DNA of 64,000 bases from Deltaproteobacteria bacterium (GTDB lineage Bacteria > Bdellovibrionota > Bdellovibrionia > Bdellovibrionales > Bdellovibrionaceae): NCBI GenBank assembly GCA_017302835.1, contig JAFLCC010000013.1, positions 1 through 64,000 on the forward strand, read 5' to 3'. The translations under genes were made by a program, and so were the position numbers. Shown in pieces: positions 7,701 to 18,100 of this stretch. Under the pieces are notes generated by a model. The model did not search any database. It was not told where the DNA came from and saw only the letters and a program-made list of their open reading frames with translations. Within the stretch, counting starts at the first letter, position 1. The number at the start of each line of letters is the position of its first letter.

Positions 7701-7847
7701 AACTTGACATTGGCAGCTGAAAAGCACGGATTTCCAAAGAGCACGGTGACTTCTTGGATTTCCAGGCAACCGCCCCATCATAATGAAAAGCATAAGCAAA
7801 ATTCAGAGCTAAAAGATATGAAAGAAAAAGTTAAAGAAGAACTTTAA
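7701..7847 (+). pseudogene. Helix-turn-helix scrap (transposase/regulator-like)
   Basis: The frame reads NLTLAAEKHGFPKSTVTSWI followed by a charged tail and a TAA at 7845-7847. The 'LxxAAxxxGxPxSTVxxWxxR' pattern is a helix-turn-helix like those opening IS3/IS66 transposase accessory proteins. No start codon belongs to it. Its first base sits next to the recombinase scrap, so it is a truncated fragment. Confidence 0.5.
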
Positions 7848-7935
7848 GAAATTACCTGCCAGTAACCATGTGGTAACGGCTTCATTAATGGTATGGCACT
7901 TTGAAATCAAGTTCGGTTGGTACGTCAAATTTCAA

Positions 7936-8355
7936 CTAATTAAATCTACATTCGCCAGGGTTAAAGAAAAAAGTAGTAGGTGGTCTGAGGCTGGAGGTTG
8001 CATAATAAACATAATAAAGTTTTATTCCGCCTGAGTCTGAAGCTAGATTTAAAGAAAATGATTTCGCAGCACCTGCTGAGAAAGAAAATGTATTAGAACT
8101 CCAATTCGTATCTCCTTCAAAAATTTCTGGAACTACGCTATTTCCACTGCTATTTCTTAAGAATGTAGCTAAAGCTCTACTTAGATTCACTTGGCTGATT
8201 TTATTGTAGTTTGAAGCAGCGCCATAGTATTTAACCTCTAATGCAAATCCTGTTGAGGGATTCCAACAATTGAGTTGATTACTGGCACCTGAAATGAGTG
8301 CAAAAAAAATGATTCCAGCAGATAGAATATTTCTTGTAAATCGGATTTTAATCAT
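7936..8355 (-). CDS. Secreted hypothetical protein
   Basis: This 139-residue protein has an N-terminal signal peptide (residues 1 to about 25, ending near ALISGAS) and a mature part rich in serine, asparagine and aromatic residues, with two cysteines (in LNCWNP and GECRF) that could form a disulfide joining the two ends. It is probably a small periplasmic or surface beta protein. No family is recognised. It stands alone with a weakly structured upstream region. Confidence 0.65.
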   Translation of the reverse strand: MIKIRFTRNILSAGIIFFALISGASNQLNCWNPSTGFALEVKYYGAASNYNKISQVNLSRALATFLRNSSGNSVVPEIFEGDTNWSSNTFSFSAGAAKSFSLNLASDSGGIKLYYVYYATSSLRPPTTFFFNPGECRFN

Positions 8356-8610
8356 TAGATCTCCATAAAATAGTAAGGCATAAATTATTTGTTTTTTCTT
8401 AGCTCAGTTTTTTAAAGCCTCTGAATTCAATGGGGCCTTTATAAACAGACTAAAAAAACAATGCAAATAAATAAAATGGAACTGTAAAAAGTATAAATCT
8501 AAATAACAAATATTGTTTCTATTGTTGACGCCATTTTGTCGAGAAAGAGTTTTAACTACCTGATCCATTTTACCTTAGTTCACCAAATGACTAGCAATTG
8601 AAGCTGAACT

Positions 8611-9087
8611 ATGCGAGACAAACAAATCTGGGATAGATATTCTGATCTGTATACTTATAAGAAAATTGAAAATACAGAAAATGACTGGGAGGTTCGCAAA
8701 AAGAAATACCATGGTTTCTTTGGTCAGTTGGCGCTTGAAGAGCCATTTGTTGTTAAGATAACCAGCCATCCATTTGAGGAAATAAAAGATTCGACCATCA
8801 AGATCACCTATGATCATGTCACCGATGCCATCTACATCATAAGTAAAGTCATTGTTCCCTATGGCAGCTCAAGATCAAAAACATCTGATATTTCCGTCCA
8901 TGTTCCTGCCTTCGGTTTCAACGGAGCAGCCATTCCAGATTCTCAGTATACTTTTCATTATGACCGAGAGCGGTTGGTTATTAGCATGAAAGGATCTAAC
9001 AGATGTGCATCTTTGGAAGAAATATTTAGAGCAGGAAGAAATAAGGATTCGTGGATCTGGTGGATGTACCCAATAATTTCTGATTAA
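8611..9087 (+). CDS. Hypothetical cytoplasmic protein
   Basis: This 158-residue protein has no signal peptide or membrane span. It is rich in charged and aromatic residues (RYSDLYTYKKIE, HYDRERLVISMKG, DSWIWWMYPI). Codon use looks coding along the whole length. No family is recognised. The start at 8611 lacks a strong ribosome binding site; no better Met lies nearby. Confidence 0.55.
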   Translation: MRDKQIWDRYSDLYTYKKIENTENDWEVRKKKYHGFFGQLALEEPFVVKITSHPFEEIKDSTIKITYDHVTDAIYIISKVIVPYGSSRSKTSDISVHVPAFGFNGAAIPDSQYTFHYDRERLVISMKGSNRCASLEEIFRAGRNKDSWIWWMYPIISD

Positions 9088-9130
9088 AAAATACTTGGTT
9101 GTAGTTTGAAATAGGCTCAGCAATGCACAG

Positions 9131-9316
9131 CTATACTGGACCTTCAATTTTAGCAAATTGAGTAGGCTTCATAGGCTCGTTCGGAATGGCAAGCTCCTCA
9201 GAACGTTGCAAAGGTGTCGGAATTAATTTGGCAAAGCCACCCAAAATGGGTAGCTTTTTAAAAAACGAGTATATTGCTATAACAAATATTACGAATAGAA
9301 TTGCAAATATTAGCAA
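9131..9316 (-). CDS. Small single-span membrane protein
   Basis: This 61-residue protein has one N-terminal membrane helix (MLIFAILFVIFVIAIYSFF) and a short basic then acidic cytoplasmic or periplasmic tail with prolines. It begins about 20 bases after the stop of the lipoprotein gene at 9337 and on the same strand, so the two may be co-transcribed. It has no recognised family. Confidence 0.5.
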   Translation of the reverse strand: MLIFAILFVIFVIAIYSFFKKLPILGGFAKLIPTPLQRSEELAIPNEPMKPTQFAKIEGPV

Positions 9317-9336
9317 ATGTTAAAAATCAATATGAT

Positions 9337-10530
9337 TTAATCAGCACTAACATCCACGGCATTCCATGTCGCGCCGGCAAAATTTGTAAACCAAGTACTT
9401 ACAGCTGTGTATGATGGTCCAAAAAGTAAAAAATTAACATTAGAGGTAAAACCCGCAGCTCCTGATCCACAAGTTCCCGCAGAATCAGAAGATTTTGTAT
9501 AACAACTTGTATTTGATACTTCTTTCCAGTTTCCAGGAGTGTTGTAATCACTGGTTGCCGCCGGAAGTTGGTTTACCGTCCCATTGCTGGCCTGCCATAA
9601 GCGGGCTTTGATTCCCGTTGTTAAATTTCCAGATGCCGTTACAAGAAGACCTCCCAATCCAGACTGACCTGGTGTTGATTGAATATTGGAATATCCAAAG
9701 GAAACCGATTCCACATCACCAGGAGTGTTTCCATTCATAGTTAAATCTGCAAATAATTTAATATGACGATTCCAGCCACATGAACCAGATTCGGTGCAAT
9801 CAATTCTTTCCATTCTAGTTTCATATCTTAGCGAACCATCAGCAGTATCTAGCGAGCCATAGGAAAGGCCTTTTTTGTTAGTACCTTGATCTTCCATCGT
9901 AGCAAATTCTACTTTAGTCCCAGAGACTTTTGTTGCAATTTTAAAAATCATATTTTGCCCAGTTACATCGAGCACAACTCCAGCATCAAAATAAGTGTTG
10001 AAGGCCGCTGGTTTTGAAGCTGTTACACTGATGGTCATAGTGCCACCCATTTCGCTGATTTGTTTTGCAGAAAAGCAGGTTGAATCAATGGTGATGCTAG
10101 TACTATGAGCCTGTCCGTCAAATACGAGCCCTGCCTTTTCCAATGCACAAGAGATATTTTTTACGAGCGCAAAACCACCTTGAACCGTATCAGGTGATTG
10201 ACTATTAATGACCATTTTACAATAAGTCAAAGTTCCTGGGTAAGCAGAGCTGCCATAATTTAAAGGACTATTTGGTTCACCATTGCTATCACAGGCAGAA
10301 GCAACCAGCATTGGTTTTAATTCCTGGTGCTGAACACCTGCTGTTGATGCGGTTGTTAGACCAGTACCCGTAGCAACTATCGCATTTGAAATCCCCGTCA
10401 TAATTGCAGACGGTTTTTCAGCAGAGTAAGTACTTCCAGCAGCTGCAGCGACATCATCTGATTTTTTACTGCAGGCAACCATCATACAAGTCACTGATAA
10501 TAGCACGACAAAAAGTGAACTAAATTTCAT
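9337..10530 (-). CDS. Lipoprotein of unknown function
   Basis: This 397-residue protein has a lipoprotein signal (lipobox VACS, modified Cys at residue 20) followed by a small-residue linker. The mature part is rich in Ser, Thr, Gly and Asn, with scattered cysteine pairs (SACDSNGE, CTESGSCGW, TSCYTKSSDS with GTCGSG) that suggest disulfide-stabilised beta structure. AGGGAG lies upstream of the ATG at good spacing. The upstream 360 bases are unusually hairpin-rich. It is likely an outer-membrane lipoprotein facing periplasm or surface. No family is recognised. Confidence 0.75.
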   Translation of the reverse strand: MKFSSLFVVLLSVTCMMVACSKKSDDVAAAAGSTYSAEKPSAIMTGISNAIVATGTGLTTASTAGVQHQELKPMLVASACDSNGEPNSPLNYGSSAYPGTLTYCKMVINSQSPDTVQGGFALVKNISCALEKAGLVFDGQAHSTSITIDSTCFSAKQISEMGGTMTISVTASKPAAFNTYFDAGVVLDVTGQNMIFKIATKVSGTKVEFATMEDQGTNKKGLSYGSLDTADGSLRYETRMERIDCTESGSCGWNRHIKLFADLTMNGNTPGDVESVSFGYSNIQSTPGQSGLGGLLVTASGNLTTGIKARLWQASNGTVNQLPAATSDYNTPGNWKEVSNTSCYTKSSDSAGTCGSGAAGFTSNVNFLLFGPSYTAVSTWFTNFAGATWNAVDVSAD

Positions 10531-10890
10531 TCGAACTCCCTTTTTTTGTTATTTCTAAAATAAAAATTATCAAAGATTTTCTTATTGTCATGACTCCAAT
10601 TCAAAAATGCAAAATAAATATCATCGTTATCTTTACCTAAGTCGAAGCAGGACTAGTCTTAGTGCAGACAAAGGTTTACAAAGATGTGACCTAGATAGGT
10701 CACGAAGACATGTAAAGGCAATGGGGAACAGCATTGCTTAACTGTGGACCCAAAGGATTTCCCTGAACACAGGTAAATTTCGCCAATCACAGTTTCCAGA
10801 AAAATATCAACTAAAAAATAATTAAAGTATAACTTTAATTCAGTTTCACTCGGAATCATAAAGATTCTGGTTTCGTCTTTAGGATTTGAT
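10531..10890. other. Intergenic region between divergent genes, hairpin-rich
   Basis: The 360-base gap between the divergent lipoprotein gene and the gene at 10891 holds a dense array of inverted repeats at 10650-10795 (listed separately). The remainder is A+T-rich and presumably contains both promoters. Confidence 0.6.
10650..10795. ncRNA. Candidate structured RNA or operator array
   Basis: Four consecutive inverted repeats lie end to end. GTCT/AGAC is at 10656-10659 and 10666-10669. A two-tier hairpin has TTTACA/TGTAAA at 10675-10680 and 10711-10716 enclosing the perfect GTGACCTA-ga-TAGGTCAC at 10686-10703. GCAATG/CATTGC is at 10718-10723 and 10732-10737. CTGTG/CACAG is at 10742-10746 and 10768-10772. 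An alternative pairing AACTGTG (10740-10746) with CACAGTT (10788-10794) competes with the last hairpin. No open frame is convincing here on either strand. It could be the leader of either divergent gene or an independent RNA. No known RNA family is recognised, and the strand is undetermined. Confidence 0.45.
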
Positions 10891-11415
10891 ATGGCTCTTA
10901 CACTTTGCTTTGGCGAAAATGAAAATCAAAAACTTGTTTTTTTCACCTCTTTATTAGCCTTAGACATTTCCGGTAAAATGATGACTTGGGCTTTAGAAAT
11001 TTCTTATATTAAAGCGATTTATACGGCTATAAAAACAGCCCCCGAAATCGCCTCTTCGAGATTAGCAATACCGAAAGAATGGTTTAAAATTCTTTGGGAT
11101 TTGCAGATGAGAAAGCCTATAATATGGAAACTCTCTGCTGGCAAAATGGGAATAGGAATTTTCCTCAGCGATATCGCCACCTCAATATATAGACCCTATA
11201 TTATTCAGAAGGAAAACATTAAAAGGTCGGAGGTCGCCAAAACGAAAAAGATAGAACTCCTGAAAACCAACATAGAGCAGTTTAAGAGAAAAATGTCTCA
11301 AGTCACGAATAACGATGACATTGAGATGCTAAAATACTTCATATCCCAGGAAGAAAAAGAAATCGAAAGATTAGAGAGCGTCGGTTTTTCTGATGGATTT
11401 TTGACACAACATTAA
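10891..11415 (+). CDS. Hypothetical protein with C-terminal coiled coil
   Basis: This 174-residue protein has AGGA six bases before the start. The N-terminal half has moderately hydrophobic stretches (FFTSLLALDISGKMMTWAL) but no clear signal peptide. The last 70 residues (KRSEVAKTKKIELLKTNIEQ onward) form a strongly charged helical region with a heptad pattern, a probable coiled coil. No family is recognised. It is followed by about 130 bases of A+T-rich sequence before the convergent gene. Confidence 0.6.
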   Translation: MALTLCFGENENQKLVFFTSLLALDISGKMMTWALEISYIKAIYTAIKTAPEIASSRLAIPKEWFKILWDLQMRKPIIWKLSAGKMGIGIFLSDIATSIYRPYIIQKENIKRSEVAKTKKIELLKTNIEQFKRKMSQVTNNDDIEMLKYFISQEEKEIERLESVGFSDGFLTQH

Positions 11416-11547
11416 ATTGAACTAAAGCGAAGCTCCAAGAGTGACGATGATGACGATAATTAAGTTTACCTAGGAGTTGGAAAAATAAATTCAAGGCAGA
11501 AGTTTTATGCTTTCTGGTAAAGAAAATAGGATTCTATGGTTCTATGG

Positions 11548-12144
11548 TCATAATCTAGAAATAGCGTTTTTTTCATTCACAGAAAAAATGAGATGATCCA
11601 TTTTATAATAAAGTACTTGGGTATTGATTTTTGCTTTAAGATAAAGTTGACTCATTTCTTTATTAATTTTGGAAAACTGATAACTCCAATGACTGTATTT
11701 GTTTCTTGCTGTATCGACAAACCTATCGATTCGCTCGAGAGCTCGCAGCTGGGAACTGTTTTTTATCAAACTTTTCTTATTCTGATTAAAACTAATGACT
11801 TCTTTTGATAAAAGTTCATTTAATTTGTTATTTTGAAATTCAAAATTATCTAAATCAGATTGTTCTAAAACTTTTAGTTTTTCCAAATAGGCTATGCTGG
11901 CATTAATATCTTTTAATATTTGAAGGTTTTCTTTCTCTCCAGGTTTGGCAAAAAATAATTCTCGTAGGAAAGTATACTTTACTTGATACGCGGCTTTTAA
12001 ATCTTCCAAGTTCTTTTTTTGCTCACTTGCATAATTCTGTGAGATTTGCATGAGATGATTTAATTTTTTGTTTTGGCTAACGAAAAAATAACCAAGCCCC
12101 AATCCAACAATTAGAATCAAAATAGTTATTTTTCTTACCACCAT
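11548..12144 (-). CDS. Membrane-anchored helical protein, LemA-like topology
   Basis: This 198-residue protein has one N-terminal membrane helix (ITILILIVGLGLGYFFV) followed by an all-helical, lysine- and asparagine-rich domain. The order of TM helix, long helix with AAYQVKYTFLRELFF, and later ALERIDRFVDTARNKYSHWSYQF recalls LemA family proteins, but sequence likeness is weak. Its start overlaps the stop of the giant lipoprotein gene by 10 bases (12135-12144), so the two are translationally coupled and probably work together at the envelope. Confidence 0.6.
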   Translation of the reverse strand: MVVRKITILILIVGLGLGYFFVSQNKKLNHLMQISQNYASEQKKNLEDLKAAYQVKYTFLRELFFAKPGEKENLQILKDINASIAYLEKLKVLEQSDLDNFEFQNNKLNELLSKEVISFNQNKKSLIKNSSQLRALERIDRFVDTARNKYSHWSYQFSKINKEMSQLYLKAKINTQVLYYKMDHLIFSVNEKNAISRL

Positions 12145-15100
12145 CTTCTGACCATTCTTATCACGTGTGAGCCTCTTTCAGAAATATACAAGTTTCCATC
12201 ATCATCAAAGGCAATTCCATGTGGTTGATTGAGTTGAACTGAAGTTCCTGGTTTTAATTCGTGCTCAAGACCTAATGAAGAACCTCCACGGTTTGCATTT
12301 GATGGGTTAGACCCTACAATGCGATTCATATTTCCAAGAGAATCTCCCCTGTCAAAACAATAAACCCCATGTCCACCTGTATTTGGATCCAACCAATGTG
12401 AATTGCTGATGGTTCCTCCACTGGTAACACAAACCCATTTGCTGCTAAAAGCGGCTATTCCGTTGATCCTTGCCGTTGTGCTGGCGGGCGCAATAGACCA
12501 AAGAGTGGATGTTCCAACGATGCCAGCTCCTTTCCCAATGGCATTACCTGCAGCAAAACTTACCTGAGCAGCACCTGTATTGGCGTAATGTATTTTTCCA
12601 ATGGATTGATTATGTCCTTCCGTAAAGAAAAAGTTACCTGCATTCATAGGGTCCATGACCATTTGCATAGGATAGGTCAGCAAAGTAGAATTCGTAGTGT
12701 TGTCACCATTGCTGACTCCATCAGCCGAACCTGCTGTCCCACAACGTCCAATAAAATTGGAAACCGTATTTGTAGGATCTATTTTAACAATGCAGTGATT
12801 TGAAAAGTCTGAAACATACAAATTAGTTCCGTCATTGACTAAACCTACTGGATTATTAAGAGCTGAATTTAATCCCGTCTGATTGAGGGTGATGGAGCCT
12901 TGACAACCCAAAGAATAATCACCAACAATGTTATTTATTTTTTGCGATTGAACGTCTTCTCCAAATATGGTTTTAGTCAAAGAGGGATCTCTGTTGAACG
13001 CTCGGATGGCACAGGTAATATTGGCACCGGCTCCAACATTGTTACCAGAAACGGTCGAATCCGCAAATAATAGGAAATCCATTGGAGTAGCACCTGTCTT
13101 TTTATATAAAGTCATTTGTTGAGGCCCACCTAGGAGCATGGCAAACTGATCTTCACTTGGAACCGTCATGTCGCCTCGACCTCTTCCCAGATAAGTTTCA
13201 AAGCTCCCCTTCAATAGATTTACCTTTCTAATTCGTCCATTTCTCATGTCAGAAATAAATAGTGAACTTGAAGAGGATTCAAAAATAATATCCGTTGGTT
13301 GCTCAAAAACGGCATCTGTCGCTGGAACAGGAGCATCGCCGTACCAACCAAACTTCGCTCGTCCAGAACCAACCAACGTTCCTAAAATGGAATTATCAGC
13401 CCCGCTAGTGACGCGCATTTTTCTCATTCTCCAGTTAGAGACATCACCAAACAGCAAATAGTCTTTCGTGCTATCAAACATAACTCCTGCTACATTATAA
13501 AATCTCGAATTCACACCCGTCTTAGAATCACCATTAAAAGTACCAGAACCACTCACACCAGCGATCGCTTTTTGTTCATGATAAAGGCCTGTGGAAGCCG
13601 CATTTGCGCCTAGACTTGTGCCACCTATAGACTGAGTGAGTGTCGTTCCTCCAGAGCTGTCATTATTATTGATATAAGTAGTGATATGATAATCCCAACC
13701 AGAGATAAAAAATCCTAGGATATTACTTCCTGAATAATTAACGGCTAAACCATAGCCAATCCTAAACTGAGCTATTCCTGCGGATCCCGCAAGGTAGGCT
13801 TGTGAATTTCCACCTATGGTTGCAGGATTTCCGTAGAGAGTTCCTACCTTTCCCGCAGGCACAATCGTAGTTCTAGCGAAATTAACAAATCCTTCGGAAT
13901 AGGAAGTGGCCCCTCCGCTATAAGTTAAGCTATCAATCGGAGTTCCTGAACAGGTCGTATCTGACTTTGCATAAAAATTTCCGCCATTTTGAGCATAAAA
14001 TCGGATTTGAGTCCCAGCTGTAGGACTGGCTGGAGCGTTTGAAGCATTAGCAGGTGTTATCCAAACACGAGTGCAATCTTGAAAGTGAAAAGAATTGGTT
14101 GAAGAGGCAACTAAAATTTTTTGAGTCGTCGCAGTTGGAGTAGCCACTGTGTAATTCGAAAGAGTTCCCGACGTCACGCCCGTTGCTGTAGCTGTTAGAG
14201 TGTAGGTACTGTTGGTGGTTGACTTAGCCCAAACTTCAATTTCTCTTTGCCCTGTCGTTAGGGTGTAGTTTGTTGTTAAGGCACCACTGGCCAGACAAGT
14301 AGCCTCATTAGCATAGAAATTGACATTGGCAGGAGCTGCAGACATGGTAATTCCAACATCTGAACCAAATATCGAAGCCAGATTTCCTGCATTTTGAAGT
14401 TGAATTCGTAATGGGATACAATGGCCATTTCCAACATAAGAAGTGGCTCCATTACTTGGTCCATTAATAACCACTTTTGTTGCTACATTTAAGGAGGCAT
14501 TAACGGCTTGAAGCTTTCCTGAAGTTGAAAGTCCTGTAATGCTTCCACCACTATTGACATAATCAGTTGCGACGAAAGTGGTTGAACTTGAAGTGCTTCT
14601 GCCGCTAAAGAAAGATAAGGAAGTGGCACCCCGATTGAAAACTCTGAGACGACCTTCATGCTCAGTCCAATAGATATTATTGTTATTATCTATATCTATG
14701 GCCCGTGGTCTTGAAGTCCGTGCTTCTTGGATAGGATCTCCATTTTCCCAACCATCACCAAGAACACCCCCAGGCCCTAGCTTCCCAACAACCAAATAGG
14801 TTTTGCCGTAATTTACCAAATCAGATGGATTTGTAATATTCACTTTTTTAATACTATGGCGACAGCCCATATAAAGATAAATCGTTCCACTTTCATTTAC
14901 CACTTTTAGCCCTGAAGCATCGTAGCACATCTGTGAAGTTCCTACGGAACCCGTCGTAGAGTTCGCAGCCGTCACATTGCTCGCGATCGCATTATCACTG
15001 ACCCTGCCGACAAAACTTTCTGAAACTCCATCTTCTTTAATCACGACAACACGGTGGTTTGTAATGTCGGCGACATAGGCACGTCCTCCATAATAAGCTA

Positions 15101-18100
15101 TTTGTCGTGGCCCATTGAGTTTAAAAGGATCCGTCGAAAGCAGCATGTTCGGAGTCAGACCAGAGGCCCCAGCTCCAGAAATGGTGCCGATTTTTCCATG
15201 AGGAATGATCTTTCCAAAGCGAGTCACATCGTCACCGGATGTTGTTCCTCGATTGTAATAAAACACAGCGTTTGAATTGTAATCTGTAAATAAAATATTA
15301 TTTCCATCCAAAGCAAAATCCCAAGGTTGAAACCTCATCTTGGTCATATCATCTTCTGGAAGTCGGTCCGCACCGACTCCTGCTTGGCCGACAAGGGTGC
15401 ACACTTGCCCGCCCTTGGCAGAAACCGAAGCACTAAACAAAGTATTACATTCTGTAGAAAACATGTTGATATTGATAGTCCAAGTTTGCTCTACGGTTTC
15501 AGCTCCATCAGATATGACGGCCGTTAAGGTGAGATTGCCTAATCTCGTTTCATCGTAATTAGGTGAAATGGTTGCTGTGGAATAAGATTTATCTCCAGCC
15601 ACGGTGTATCCAATGAATGAATCTCCTCCAGAAGGCAATTGCTGACCATTTAATTTCCAATAATATTGTAAGTTGGCTGGGTCACCAGAATCCTGATCCG
15701 TTCCATATATTTTAACCTGAAGTGAAGAAGCATAATTCATTTTGATATTTCCGCTGGGTGTAAAAGAAGCGGTATCAAGCCACATTTGGATGCCTGTTCC
15801 GCTCGTTCCTGCAGCCGCTGTATTAATTTGAGGAGGACGATTTCGTTTTAAACTCCAAGTGCAAGTTTGAATATTGCTATATTTATCTATGACTTCCACA
15901 ACAAGGCTTCGGGTGCCAATAGCCCAAACATGGTCTGGAATCTCAGAGGTATAAGTATCCGTAGAGTTCGTTGATACTTTAGCTTGAGCCGCCGTAAGCC
16001 CTGAAAGAATGGTTCCGTTTTCCTTCCATCGGTAAGTGATATCTGGTCCAGTCGCAGAAACAGTAAAGGTTTTAATATCGTAAGTTGGCGTACTGGAATA
16101 CTGAGATAGCAAGGTGACGGTTCCCTGAACTGGGGTACAAGCTTGAATTTGCACTGTTGCCGGATCTTTGATATTTACATTCCACTGGCAAAATCCTGTG
16201 TCCCATCCATCATAAAAATTTGAGGTTACTGATTGTCCAGATCCAAGAACCCCTATCGTTGGATTCAAGGTTGCAGAGGAAGTATACCCAGAACTAGAAA
16301 TACCAGAAAATAATTCAGGATAGGCGTTATTTAATTTCCAAGAAAAGCTGACCACATCATTTTCTGCATCTGTAGCCGAGCAAGATAAAGCTAAAGAAGA
16401 GGTGTATAACAATTCATTTCCTGTTGCCGCTGGAGTTTGTCCCGAAAGACAAGAAGGAGGTGTGTTCTTAACAATACTCCATGTTCTAGTTGCTGATACT
16501 CCAACGCCATTGCTTAATGTGGCTTCTAGGGTGTTCGTGGCTCCTAAAGCACCATTTAAAGACGCTAAATCATACAAATTACCTGAACCAACGGGCGTCC
16601 CATTCAGTTGCCAAGAGATAAGACAACCTGAATCGTTGGGAATCACACCATAGGTTGTAGTGATATTGTTTTGAACTGAAACCCGTTGTGTTGCGCCCGA
16701 AGGAAATGAGGAAGAAACAAGACAGTTATTAAATACCATTGAATCCCAGTTAAAATCTACTGTATCCGTTCCATCATTGATAGAGGCAGTCACCGTTCTA
16801 GAACCAGTATAACTATTACTAAAATTAAATCTTTCTTGAAAAGGATTCACTGAAGATAGCGTGGTATGGGTGATGGGTGGTGAAAGAGATGCTAAATCCG
16901 TCCCGTTAATTTTCCAAGTTATTGTTAAAGGATCCGAATCAACATCTGTCGTATTCGCTGAAAAATTGTAGTCTGTATTAATCGAAAGATTTAAGATCCC
17001 CGAAGCTGACGGGGCTTGAACTGCCGTAGGCAAACTATTTCTCTTAATAGACCATGTCGTCGTCGTTGTCGTGGCACCATTACTCACTGAGGCTTGTAAA
17101 ATATTGTTACCTGTTGAAAAATCACCGGATGCAAATGATTTAAAGGAAGTCGTACCACTGATAGGTGTCCCATTGATACTCCAGGATACCGGACAACCTG
17201 CCGTACTTGTTGTAATACTATACAAGCTTCCGACAACATCGTTGGCCTTTATTTTAATAGTCGTTGCATTTGAAGGTGCGAAACTTGTTAACGTACAATC
17301 TCCAGTGACGGTAACAGCCCAAGAACAAGCGATACTATCATAGCCGTCGTCTACATAGAGGGAAACAATGTTATTTCCCACGTTCCCAATAGTCGGGGTA
17401 AACTGGGAAGAACTCAATGAGGAGGTATTTCCTAAATTTAGTAAGGAAGCACTTGCCGCTCCATTTAGCTTCCATGAAAAATTAAAGGTATCCCCAACAT
17501 CACTATCAACCACTGTAGATTGAAAAACCTGAGAACCACTTCCCTGGGTCATAGACAAAGTGGTGCTTGAGGGATTTAAAACTCCACAAGCCGGAGGGGA
17601 ATTTTTGACCAAATTCCAAGTTCTAGTAACGGTGCTTCCTAATCCATTTGAAACGGTGGCAACCAAAGTATGATTGGTTCCGCTAGACAGAAGAGCGTTC
17701 GTTGAGACTAAATTATAAAGTGTGCCTGTTCCCACATTAGTTCCATCAATGGCCCAATTAACAGTACAATAACCTGGGAAATTCGGAGTCAGACTAAAGG
17801 AAATTGTTTGAGCCGTCGATCCCGCAAATCTTCGATTTGTCAGATGGTCCGGAGATGAAGAAGAAATATCGCAAGCAGGAAGTACTTGAACTGGCCAACT
17901 GCAAGTTGTGCTTTCGTATCCATCTGAAATTTCCACTCCAATGCTATTGGCTCCCACCTGCGGAGACGTGGGAATAAAAGAAGCATTTGCCGTATTTCCT
18001 GAGTTAGCAGGTGACAATATTGAAGTGGCGACGCTTTGACCATTTAATTTCCATGAAAAAGTTAAGGGATCACTATTTAAATCTGCGGATGTTAAACTCA

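Larger units (their letters stand above)
7599..7935. other. Intergenic stretch made of two gene scraps
   Basis: This interval holds the tail of a second serine recombinase copy (7615-7698, minus) abutting a helix-turn-helix scrap (7701-7847, plus). The rest (7848-7935) shows no further coding signal or hairpin. Confidence 0.6.

Noticed and set aside
7350-7799. Minus-strand 149-codon reading frame over the hydrolase end
   Set aside because: It overlaps a strong plus-strand gene and the recombinase scrap, has no ribosome binding site and no protein-like motifs. It is a shadow frame.
10659-10859. Minus-strand 66-codon frame in the hairpin-rich gap
   Set aside because: The region is explained better by inverted repeats; the frame has no ribosome binding site and is not conserved in composition.
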